Shown here: positions 6,852-11,840 of the stretch, in pieces
How the letters are laid out: each line of letters begins with the position of its first letter
Position numbering within the stretch: position 1 is the stretch's first letter
Assembly (NCBI GenBank): GCA_026985785.1
Contig: JALSPT010000122.1
Location: 1-11,840, forward strand
Source: Anaerolineales bacterium
Lineage (GTDB): Bacteria; Chloroflexota; Anaerolineae; Anaerolineales; DRMV01
DNA length: 11,840 bases
Reading direction: 5' to 3'
Translations under genes and position numbers: made by a program
The notes under the pieces: generated by a model
Database searches by the model: none
The model's input: the letters and a program-made list of their open reading frames with translations, nothing else
What the model was told of the DNA's origin: nothing

Positions 6852-7447
6852 GTATCGCTGGCTGTCCAATCGCTAATGCTCAACTGGACGCCGGCCTCGT
6901 CGAGCATCCGTTTGATTTCCATATCCAACATGCGTATGATGAGTTTTTTGCGGAAACCAGCCACCCGCTCCATAGCCAGCATGTAATTTTGGAAATAGCC
7001 CTCGGTCACCAGCCCGGCCACCACATCCGTGGCGCGCTTGAACGCGCCATACACGGCTTCGGCTTGCTGGGGCGGGAAGGCTTCCAGGCATTTGTGCAAG
7101 AAGAGTTGTTGCACCCGGCTGGTCATGCCCAGCATGTACGGATTGGTCACCCGCCGGGCGATGTGAATCAAGCCAACCACCCATTGCTGCTGCCAGAATT
7201 CCGGCGTGAAGTTGCCGTGAATTACACCGTCGTACCATTCCTTAAGGGAGGCTTCACGAGCCGGGCGTTCGCCTTCCTGGAAGACTCGCGCCGTCGGCTC
7301 GTAAGAGAACAGCAAATCGTAAAACGCCTGGGCAAATTCTTCAGCCCATTGGGAAGTGACATGGGCGGTTTCTCGTAAGACGCGCCCGTCCTCTTCCGAA
7401 AAACCGGTCAGTACCATGAGGTCCTGCAAAACTTTTTCAATGTTCAT
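6848..7447 (-). CDS. Protoglobin (single-domain globin of the globin-coupled-sensor lineage)
   Basis: A 199-residue heme protein. The globin fold is recognisable from TSQWAEEFAQAFYDLLF (31-47) onward, with the core WVVGLIHIARRVTNPYMLG at 89-107, where H95 is the expected proximal heme ligand. The protein ends after a long terminal helix, with no methyl-accepting or GGDEF output domain, so it is a stand-alone protoglobin. Relatives bind O2, CO and NO and can show peroxidase or NO-scavenging chemistry. The start at 7447 rather than the in-frame ATG at 7459 is chosen because GAGG lies 6 nt before it. It follows cofD by 49 nt, a gap containing a possible extended -10 promoter, and is translationally coupled to the flavin split-barrel gene, suggesting the two act together. 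Confidence 0.88.
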   Translation of the reverse strand: MNIEKVLQDLMVLTGFSEEDGRVLRETAHVTSQWAEEFAQAFYDLLFSYEPTARVFQEGERPAREASLKEWYDGVIHGNFTPEFWQQQWVVGLIHIARRVTNPYMLGMTSRVQQLFLHKCLEAFPPQQAEAVYGAFKRATDVVAGLVTEGYFQNYMLAMERVAGFRKKLIIRMLDMEIKRMLDEAGVQLSISDWTASDT

Positions 7448-7453
7448 TGTTAT

Positions 7454-7457
7454 CCTC
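7454..7457 (-). promoter_or_regulatory. Ribosome binding site selecting the inner ATG of the protoglobin gene
   Basis: GAGG on the minus strand, 6 nt before the ATG at 7447. It overlaps the outer in-frame ATG at 7459, which itself has no purine-rich site upstream. Confidence 0.6.
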
Positions 7458-7490
7458 ATAAAGCGTTGTTTTTCCGTGGTCGTCGGGGAA

Positions 7491-7499
7491 ATTGTATCA
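7491..7499 (-). promoter_or_regulatory. Possible extended -10 promoter upstream of the protoglobin gene
   Basis: TGATACAAT on the minus strand (7499 to 7491) reads as TGnTACAAT, an extended -10 with five of six consensus bases. It overlaps the cofD stop codon and lies about 44 nt before the protoglobin start. No good -35 box is found at 16-18 bp. The 49-nt gap is one of the few loose junctions in the operon, which supports a secondary start point. Confidence 0.3.
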
Positions 7500-8429
7500 C
7501 GAATTGTGTTTGAGCCATTCCAGCACTCTGTTTGCCAGGGTAACGCGCTTCTGGGGGGTGGTCATCAGCGTATCGGTGACCAGGGTGAGCATTCCCAGGG
7601 CTTCCACGGCGGCTTGCTGGCCCTGGTCTTGGGCATCCAGCACGAAATGGGTTGCCAGGCCGCGGTAGTGGACGGCGACGGCGTGGGCGGTGGGCGGGGT
7701 GCCCAGTTCGCGAAACATCTTGGCCGCCGGGCCTTTGACGGCTTGCCCGCCGATGATGGGGGAGATGGCCGCCACGGGCTTGCCCTGCATGGCCTGCCGC
7801 ACGCCCGGCACGGCGAGAATCGGGTCGATGCTCACGAAGGGGTTGGATGGGGCTATGAGCACGGCTTCGGCCTCGCGGAGCGCGGCGAGCGCGCCGGGGG
7901 CGGGGGCTGCGCTTTCGACGCCGACGAAGCGGAAGCCCCGCACTCGCGGCTGCCAGCCGCGGCGCACGAAGTATTCCTGGAAGGGCAATTCACCTTCGTC
8001 GGTCAGCACCATCGTGGGGATGGGCTGATCGCTGACCGGCAGCACCCGCGCCCGCACACCCCACGCCCGGCAGAAATCGGCGGTGATGCGGCTGAGGGGC
8101 TGCCCGGCGCGCAGGCGACGGGTGCGTTCCAGGTGGGTGGCCAGGTCCAGGTCGCCTAAGCGGAACCACGCAGGGCCGCCTAACGCCCGCACTGCTTCCA
8201 TCACCCGCCACGACTCGCCGCGCCTTCCCCACCCGGTGGCGGGGTTTTCCAGTTCGGCCAGCGTGTAGCACACGGTGTCCAGGTCGGGGCAAATTTTGAG
8301 GCCGAAATGCTCGAAGTCGTCGCCGACGTTGACGATGACGGTCAGGTCGGCAGGATCGGACAGGGCGCGCATCACGCCATAGGCGAACTTCGCGCCGCCG
8401 ACCCCGCCGGCGAGGACCACGATGGACAT
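7497..8429 (-). CDS. cofD: CofD, 2-phospho-L-lactate (or PEP) transferase to FO
   Basis: Transfers the phospho-three-carbon moiety from the GDP-linked CofC product to FO, giving F420-0 or dehydro-F420-0. The 310-residue protein shows all family landmarks: AGGVGGAK at 7-14, NVGDDFEHFGL at 34-44 followed by PDLDT at 48-52, WFRLGDLDLATHLERT, LPVSDQPIPTMV, APSNPFVSIDPIL and ISPIIGGQAVKGPAAKM. Metal and FO binding reside in these loops. The frame is open upstream to 8543, but the true start is the ATG at 8429: homologues begin here and GGAG lies 8 nt upstream. It follows the small membrane protein gene by 37 nt. Length and motifs are normal, with no fusion. Confidence 0.96.
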   Translation of the reverse strand: MSIVVLAGGVGGAKFAYGVMRALSDPADLTVIVNVGDDFEHFGLKICPDLDTVCYTLAELENPATGWGRRGESWRVMEAVRALGGPAWFRLGDLDLATHLERTRRLRAGQPLSRITADFCRAWGVRARVLPVSDQPIPTMVLTDEGELPFQEYFVRRGWQPRVRGFRFVGVESAAPAPGALAALREAEAVLIAPSNPFVSIDPILAVPGVRQAMQGKPVAAISPIIGGQAVKGPAAKMFRELGTPPTAHAVAVHYRGLATHFVLDAQDQGQQAAVEALGMLTLVTDTLMTTPQKRVTLANRVLEWLKHNS

Positions 8430-8448
8430 GGGGAGGACTCCAAGGGGG

Positions 8449-8475
8449 TTAGGAAAATTAGGAAGGTTAGGGGGT
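8449..8475. repeat. Three imperfect 9-bp tandem repeats (TTAGG units) between the membrane gene and cofD
   Basis: On the plus strand TTAGGAAAA, TTAGGAAGG and TTAGGGGGT follow each other at exact 9-nt spacing (8449, 8458, 8467). The last unit contains the stop codon of the small membrane protein. It is purine-rich and unlike the neighbouring coding DNA. It could be slippage-generated, or a protein-binding array just upstream of cofD. Confidence 0.5.
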
Positions 8476-8877
8476 AAGGAGGCGACAAAACAGGTTTTGG
8501 GCGCAAAAGCCGTAGCGCCAGAGGTAAAAAACGCCCACGGCAATTGCCCCGGTGCTCAGAGCGACCCACAGGGCGGTATGCACTCGCCGCCAGGGGCCGG
8601 GCTCGGCTTCCCAGCCGCCGCGAGCAGGCCAGCCAAGGCGGTGCAAGGCGTCGTTCAAAGGCGGGTAAAGCGGCGCGGAGAGGAACAGCGCCCGCAGCAC
8701 ACCCAACACGATGAGCAGCACCGCACCACCTGCCAGCAAGGCGCTGCTCCCAATCGCCAGATACAGCCCGATGAAACGCATGACTTTGCGGCGGTCGGGG
8801 GCTTCCTGCCAGCCGTAGCGCCACAGCAGGCGCAGGGCGGCGCGGAGGTTGGGCTGGGGGGAGGATGACGAGGGCAT
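8467..8877 (-). CDS. Small two-helix membrane protein, unknown function
   Basis: 136 residues, not recognised as any named family. The N-terminus is Ser/Pro-rich and then amphipathic and basic (about 10-34). A first hydrophobic span covers about 35-61 (Gly/Ala/Leu-rich), a loop with several Pro and Trp follows (about 67-98), and a second span covers about 101-120, ending in LWRYGF and a short Cys-containing tail (C125, C131). No signal peptidase site is evident, so it is probably an integral inner-membrane protein with two helices. The ATG at 8877 has no clear ribosome site; a GTG at 8934 in the same frame would overlap the nitroreductase stop. Unlike its neighbours it is set off by 64 and 37 nt gaps, each holding short tandem repeats, which hints at late insertion into the operon. 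Confidence 0.6.
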   Translation of the reverse strand: MPSSSSPQPNLRAALRLLWRYGWQEAPDRRKVMRFIGLYLAIGSSALLAGGAVLLIVLGVLRALFLSAPLYPPLNDALHRLGWPARGGWEAEPGPWRRVHTALWVALSTGAIAVGVFYLWRYGFCAQNLFCRLLTP

Positions 8878-8891
8878 GGGGGAAGAATGAG

Positions 8892-8912
8892 GAATTACGA
8901 ATTGCGAATTGC
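8892..8912. repeat. Three tandem 7-bp repeats (GAATTRC)
   Basis: GAATTAC, GAATTGC and GAATTGC follow each other directly at 8892-8912. They are followed by GCGGATGGC at 8911-8919, repeated at 8922-8930 with an 11-bp period. The block lies in the 64-nt gap between the nitroreductase stop and the membrane gene start and is more AT-rich than its surroundings. No gene is in it. Confidence 0.6.
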
Positions 8913-8941
8913 GGATGGCAGGCGGATGGCGCACGAGGAAG

Positions 8942-9547
8942 TTAGCGCCACAGCGTGAGTTCGCGCCACGGGCGGCGGGGAGGGGGCGCGGGGGCTTCGG
9001 CGGGGTAGCCGAGGAAGAGCATCCCCTGCGGTGCCCAGGTGGGCGGCAAATCGAGGGCTTCGCGGGTGGCTTCCTGGGCGTAGAGCGGCCAGCAAACCCA
9101 TACCCCGCCCAGCCCTTCGGCATGGGCCGCCAGCAGGATCTGCAGCCCGACAATGCCCATGGATTGCACCAGCATGTGCGGCTCACGCGGGTCGTTGGGG
9201 TCGCGGTGGACGCTGGTATCCAGGCTGAGCATCACGATGATCGGCGCTTCGGCGATGCGGCGGCGGGAGCGGGCTTCGCGGGCGGCAATGGCTTCTTCTG
9301 GCTCACCACGGGCAGCCATGTCACGCCGCATTTGGGCGGTGAGGGCATCGGCTAAGCGCCCTTTTGCCTCATCCGTGCGCACCACGGCAAACCGCCACGG
9401 CTGCAGGTTGTGCGCCGAGGGGGCGTAGATGGCGGTTTCCAGGAGGCGGCTCAGCACGCCCTCGGGCACCGGTTCGGGCAGGAAACGGCGAATGCTGCGC
9501 CGTGAACGGAGAAAGTCATGCAGCGCATCGGGCGGCGGCCAGGGCAT
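8942..9547 (-). CDS. Stand-alone nitroreductase-family enzyme, probable dehydro-F420-0 reductase (FbiB C-terminal-domain-like)
   Basis: A 201-residue FMN-dependent nitroreductase fold. SRRSIRRF at 15-22 is the FMN-phosphate-binding entry motif and APSAHNLQPWRF is at 42-53, followed by a long helix with IVGLQILLAAHAEGLGGVWV. Mycobacterial FbiB fuses a CofE-like domain to a nitroreductase domain that reduces dehydro-F420-0; in Thermomicrobia stand-alone nitroreductases do this. Here a separate nitroreductase sits two genes from cofE, so that role is the best inference. A general NAD(P)H:flavin or quinone reductase, or a BluB-related enzyme, is the alternative. The ATG at 9547 lies 2 nt after the stop of the preceding gene, with GGAGGA 9 nt upstream. 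The frame stays open well upstream in shadow, but homologues start here. Confidence 0.85.
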   Translation of the reverse strand: MPWPPPDALHDFLRSRRSIRRFLPEPVPEGVLSRLLETAIYAPSAHNLQPWRFAVVRTDEAKGRLADALTAQMRRDMAARGEPEEAIAAREARSRRRIAEAPIIVMLSLDTSVHRDPNDPREPHMLVQSMGIVGLQILLAAHAEGLGGVWVCWPLYAQEATREALDLPPTWAPQGMLFLGYPAEAPAPPPRRPWRELTLWR

Positions 9548-9549
9548 GG

Positions 9550-10260
9550 TCAGGCTTCCTCCGGCGGCGTGACTTCGAAGCGCAGGGCAGGGTCTTGCGG
9601 GCCGCGGTAGCGGCACAGGCCGACACGCGGCGAGTTGACATACGGCAGGAAGGCATCCGGCTGCTGCCAATCGGGATGCTCGCGAGCATGAGCGTCGCAG
9701 TAGGGTTGCAACGGCCAGGTGTTGGTATAGAGCCAAGCGGCGGGCTGCCCGCACACGCGGCAGGCGGTGGTCGGTTTGTAGTTGCGCGCCAGCAAGCGGA
9801 TGTCGGCTTGGTCTTCTGGCCGGCAGGCGGCCAGCGGGGCGATGTGCAGTTCGGTCGGCCAGGCATCGTCGTAGGCGTAGGTGACGGTTTGGCCAGGCGT
9901 GAGCACTTCGCCCAGGGGCGGCGTCATCGGCTGGCGGTGGGCCTGGGCGTCCATGATTTGCTCGACCAGGCTGCCGTTGGGGCGGCGAGCGTAAACGGTC
10001 TCGCCGATGGCAAACTGGCTGTAATGGCCGCAGCAATCCACCCACAGGCGGCGCAGGAAGTCGTCCAGCGCGGCCAGGGTCAGGTCGGCGGGAGCGAGGG
10101 CGAAAATCCAGAAGGTCTGGGGAAAATAGGCGTCGCGGATGTGCAGCAGCAGGGCGTCGGCTGGCGAACCGGCGAGGCAGCAAGCGCGCACATGCTCCGC
10201 CATGGCTTCCTGAGCAAGGGGTTGCCCGCAGTGGAAGCAGCGTCCTGGCATCGGTTGCAT
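9550..10260 (-). CDS. Plasmid pRiA4b Orf3-like protein with two zinc-binding motifs, function unknown
   Basis: 236 residues. The N-terminus carries C8-x2-C11 and H23-x3-C27 (with C28), a C2HC zinc-finger pattern. Residues about 38-140 resemble the pRiA4b Orf3 (IS1096 passenger) fold: HIRDAYFPQTFWIFALAP, LTLAALDDFLRRLW, CGHYSQFAIG (77-86), and GQTVTYAYDDAWPTELHI (123-140), the typical F-Y-YDF-GD-W core in degraded form. A second zinc pattern, C167-x2-C170 with C188-x2-H191, follows. The fold is common in transposon and plasmid passenger genes, and its biochemical role is not established. AGAGG lies about 5 nt before the ATG at 10260. It is 9 nt from cofE and 2 nt from the nitroreductase, so it is firmly inside the F420 operon. 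RNA or DNA binding through the zinc modules is a guess. Confidence 0.7.
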   Translation of the reverse strand: MQPMPGRCFHCGQPLAQEAMAEHVRACCLAGSPADALLLHIRDAYFPQTFWIFALAPADLTLAALDDFLRRLWVDCCGHYSQFAIGETVYARRPNGSLVEQIMDAQAHRQPMTPPLGEVLTPGQTVTYAYDDAWPTELHIAPLAACRPEDQADIRLLARNYKPTTACRVCGQPAAWLYTNTWPLQPYCDAHAREHPDWQQPDAFLPYVNSPRVGLCRYRGPQDPALRFEVTPPEEA

Positions 10261-10269
10261 GGCGGCCTC

Positions 10270-11028
10270 TCAGCGGAACAGGTCTTTTTCACGCGGGCGG
10301 AGCAGTTCGCCCAAGGCGGCTTCCCGCAGGGGGTAGGGGAAGCCGCGGGCGTGCACCGCGGGGATGCCTTCGGCAGCCTGCCCCATGACCAACGAGGCAG
10401 CGGCGGCCAGTTCGTCGGCTGCGCCGATTTGGGTGATGCGCAGTTCACGCCCCACCAGGTCGTGGCGGCCGCGCAAATCCACCAGGCCGGGCACACCGCT
10501 CAAGCCGATGGCTACGCCCACCGTGCCCAAGCGCCAGGCGCGCCCGTGGGAATCGTTGATGATCACCCCCAGGCGCTTGCCGGTGGCCTCTTCCAGGCGG
10601 CGGCGCAGGTCGGCTGCCGAGCGGTCGGGGTCTTCGGGCAGCAGCAGCACGCATTCGTCGTCGCCGCAGACGTTGGAATGGTCGATGCCCGCGTTGGCGC
10701 ACACGAAGCCGCGCTTGTGCTCCACGATGAGCACGCCGGGCGCTGCCCGCACCACGGCGTTGCTTTCCCGAAGGATGAGTTCCACCAGGCGGGGGTCTTT
10801 GTCCACGCGGGCGGCCAGGGCCTGCGCTTCGGGGGATGGGGTCACGGTGCGCAGGTCGATCAGGCGGCCTTCGGCGCGCGAGACCACTTTTTGCGCTACG
10901 ACCACGATGTCGCCGTCTTCCCAGGCGATGCGGGCGCGCGCCGCGGCGTGGAGAATGGGCATGGCCAGGTCGTCGCCCCGCCGGATGAAGGGGATACCGG
11001 GCAAAGGAGTGAGGGTGAGAGAAGGCAT
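10270..11028 (-). CDS. cofE: CofE, coenzyme F420-0:L-glutamate ligase (monofunctional)
   Basis: Adds glutamates to F420-0 with GTP. The 252-residue protein has GIPFIRRGDDLA at 11-22, VVVAQKVVSRAEG at 42-54, RESNAV at 87-92, HKRGFVCANAGIDHSNV at 104-120 with the metal-binding acidic cluster region, NDSHGRAWRLGTVGVAIG at 158-175 and DELAAAASLVMGQAAEG near the C-terminus: the full set of CofE/FbiB-N signatures. It ends without the C-terminal nitroreductase domain of actinobacterial FbiB; that activity is encoded separately in this operon. It starts 9 nt after fno, and its own ribosome site is weak (only GAG about 9 nt upstream), so it probably depends on coupling to fno translation. The number of glutamates added cannot be predicted. 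Confidence 0.96.
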   Translation of the reverse strand: MPSLTLTPLPGIPFIRRGDDLAMPILHAAARARIAWEDGDIVVVAQKVVSRAEGRLIDLRTVTPSPEAQALAARVDKDPRLVELILRESNAVVRAAPGVLIVEHKRGFVCANAGIDHSNVCGDDECVLLLPEDPDRSAADLRRRLEEATGKRLGVIINDSHGRAWRLGTVGVAIGLSGVPGLVDLRGRHDLVGRELRITQIGAADELAAAASLVMGQAAEGIPAVHARGFPYPLREAALGELLRPREKDLFR

Positions 11029-11037
11029 GAGAAATGC

Positions 11038-11700
11038 TCACATGATGATGCGAATGCCGATATGGTCGCTGGCGTAGGCTTTGTTCATGTAAATCAGCAG
11101 ACTGGTCAGCCCCTCGACCACGGGGGTGTTTTCAATCGGGCCGGCATCCCAGGCGCGCAAGCCGATGGCTTCCACCAGCGCCATCACCCGGCGGCGGTTG
11201 GCTTTGCCCTTCCCGGCCACCAACACGTCGGCCTCGATGGGGACGTCTTCCCATAGCAGGGCATAGGCGATGTTCTGGAAAGCGTCCACCACGGCGGTTT
11301 CCGGGCCGAGGATGGCCTGGGCTTCCAGCGCGGCGCTGCCCGCGGGCGGGAACCAGGCTTTGGTCACTTTGGGCGGGCGCAGCGGCACGGTCACGTCGAC
11401 CAGGATTTTGCCCTGCACGGCTTCGGCAATCGCTTCGAGGGTGGCCTTGTGTGCGCTGTAGGGCACGCTGAGCACCACAATCTCGGCCTTTTGGGCGGCG
11501 GTCAGGTTGTCGGTGCCAAAAACCGGCGTGTCCGGTTGCCCCACCCGCTCGCGGATGGTGGCGGCCATGCGTTGGGCTTTGGCCGGCGTGCGCGAGCCAA
11601 TGTGCACGGTGTAACCAGCCTTGGCCCAGCGGTAGGCCAGGCCGCGGCCTTCTTTGCCTGTGCCGCCGATGACGGCGAGAATGGGCTTGTCGTTCTCCAT
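11038..11700 (-). CDS. npdG: F420H2:NADP oxidoreductase (Fno/NpdG)
   Basis: Transfers hydride between NADPH and F420, supplying F420H2 or recovering NADPH. The 220-residue protein has an N-terminal Rossmann motif LAVIGGTGKEGRGLA (8-22) and HIGSRTPAKA (33-42), where S36-R37 fit the 2'-phosphate of NADP. The middle segment ILVDVTVPLRPPKV and the region VVDAFQNIAYALLW plus VLVAGKGKANRRRVMALVEAIGLRAWDAGPIENTPVVEG are typical of the F420-dependent NADP reductase family. I prefer the ATG at 11700: GGAG lies 6 nt before it, while the in-frame ATG at 11712 has no ribosome site. It is the first gene of the operon, 33 nt below a consensus -10 box. Confidence 0.93.
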   Translation of the reverse strand: MENDKPILAVIGGTGKEGRGLAYRWAKAGYTVHIGSRTPAKAQRMAATIRERVGQPDTPVFGTDNLTAAQKAEIVVLSVPYSAHKATLEAIAEAVQGKILVDVTVPLRPPKVTKAWFPPAGSAALEAQAILGPETAVVDAFQNIAYALLWEDVPIEADVLVAGKGKANRRRVMALVEAIGLRAWDAGPIENTPVVEGLTSLLIYMNKAYASDHIGIRIIM

Positions 11701-11706
11701 GCTTTG

Positions 11707-11710
11707 CTCC
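11707..11710 (-). promoter_or_regulatory. Ribosome binding site selecting the inner ATG of fno
   Basis: GGAG on the minus strand, 6 nt before the ATG at 11700. It overlaps the outer ATG at 11712, whose own upstream sequence is CACCACCACCCC with no purine run. Confidence 0.65.
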
Positions 11711-11732
11711 ATGGGGTGGTGGTGCCGCGCCG

Positions 11733-11764
11733 ATTATAGCACGGTTGTACCCCTGGGGGTGCAA
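11733..11764 (-). promoter_or_regulatory. npdG: Probable promoter of the F420 operon
   Basis: The -10 box is TATAAT, a perfect sigma-70 match, at 11738-11733 on the minus strand. The best -35-like hexamer is TTGCAC at 11764-11759, with a 20-bp spacer, longer than ideal. The weak -35 and the palindrome filling the spacer suggest a regulated promoter. Expected transcription start is near 11726, leaving a leader of about 26 nt before the ATG at 11700. Confidence 0.6.
11745..11764. promoter_or_regulatory. 20-bp inverted repeat overlapping the operon promoter, candidate operator
   Basis: Arms TTGTACCCC (11745-11753) and GGGGTGCAA (11756-11764) are complementary except at one position and are separated by TG. 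The repeat fills the spacer and covers the -35-like hexamer of the fno promoter, where a dimeric repressor would block RNA polymerase or an activator could realign the long spacer. The regulator is not in the window. Confidence 0.5.
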
Positions 11765-11790
11765 GCAAATGTCGTAGAAGCACTTTTCAG

Positions 11791-11840
11791 GATCTCACCC
11801 CTCCCCCGCCGCCTACGGCGGCCTCCCCCTCCCCTCCCTT
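11791..11840. repeat. Start of a second copy of the C-rich palindromic intergenic repeat, cut by the window edge
   Basis: GATCTCACCCCTCCCCC at 11791-11807 matches the left outer arm of the 1048-1202 element. It continues into GCCGCC-TAC-GGCGGC (11808-11822), a small hairpin, then CTCCCCCTCCCCTCCCTT, equivalent to the pyrimidine arm at 1120-1135. CTTTTCAGG just before it (11783-11791) also occurs at 1177-1185. The rest lies beyond the window. It sits upstream of the fno promoter. Confidence 0.5.

Larger units (their letters stand above)
1232..11738 (-). other. Apparent twelve-gene operon: F420 biosynthesis plus redox cargo
   Basis: Twelve minus-strand genes run from fno to the molybdenum hydroxylase large subunit. 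Gaps in transcription order are 9, 9, 2, 64, 37 and 49 nt, a 4-nt overlap, 24 nt, a 4-nt overlap, then 3 and 26 nt. A consensus -10 box lies upstream of the first gene, and no convincing terminator is seen inside. An extended -10 sequence before the protoglobin could give a second start. One transcript is an inference from spacing and orientation. Confidence 0.65.

Noticed and set aside
8430..8543. 38-residue N-terminal extension of CofD
   Set aside because: It overlaps the 3' end of the membrane gene and the TTAGG array, whereas the ATG at 8429 has a ribosome site and starts the conserved AGGVGGAK strand at the usual distance.
8881..8930. CRISPR array
   Set aside because: Repeats are 7-11 bp, directly adjacent, and have no spacers.
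9364..11256. 630-residue plus-strand open frame opposite the nitroreductase, zinc protein, cofE and part of fno
   Set aside because: It spans four real minus-strand genes and their junctions, with no motif or ribosome site; a GC-composition artefact.

Overview
This 11.8 kb window is GC-rich, bacterial, and read almost entirely from the minus strand. Its gene content (coenzyme F420 biosynthesis with a stand-alone nitroreductase, a fused Fe-S/molybdopterin hydroxylase, a CBS-type family II pyrophosphatase) and its C/G-rich hairpin repeats between genes fit a Chloroflexota bacterium such as an Anaerolineae or Thermomicrobia relative. That placement is inference from family knowledge; no rRNA or other marker gene is present.

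Layout in transcription order (right to left). A promoter with a consensus -10 box and an overlapping 20-bp inverted repeat (about 11733-11764) precedes an apparent twelve-gene operon: fno/npdG (NADPH:F420 oxidoreductase), cofE (F420:glutamate ligase), a zinc-binding pRiA4b Orf3-like protein, a stand-alone FbiB-C-terminal-like nitroreductase, a small two-helix membrane protein, cofD, a protoglobin, an FMN split-barrel (NimA/PNPOx-like) protein, cofC (TTG start), a hotdog thioesterase, and a two-gene molybdenum hydroxylase (FAD subunit, then a fused [2Fe-2S]/Mo-cofactor subunit). Junctions are tight: two 4-nt ATGA overlaps and several gaps of 2-9 nt. The exceptions are the junctions around the small membrane gene and upstream of the protoglobin. 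A separate gene for a CBS-containing manganese-dependent pyrophosphatase follows and runs off the left edge.

Together cofC, cofD, cofE and the nitroreductase supply every F420 step after FO formation. CofC activates a three-carbon phosphoacid with GTP, CofD joins it to FO, the nitroreductase probably reduces dehydro-F420-0, and CofE adds glutamates. Fno then exchanges hydride between NADPH and F420. The FO synthase (cofG/cofH or fbiC) is not in the window. The remaining genes (globin, flavin split-barrel, thioesterase, molybdenum hydroxylase) are the accessory cargo and the most interesting part, because they suggest which redox chemistry the F420 pool may serve here.

Related C/G-rich palindromic intergenic sequences lie just outside both ends of the operon (about 1048-1202 and 11791-11840). 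No convincing plus-strand gene, tRNA, rRNA, CRISPR array or transposase was found. The long plus-strand open frames are antisense shadows of GC-rich genes.
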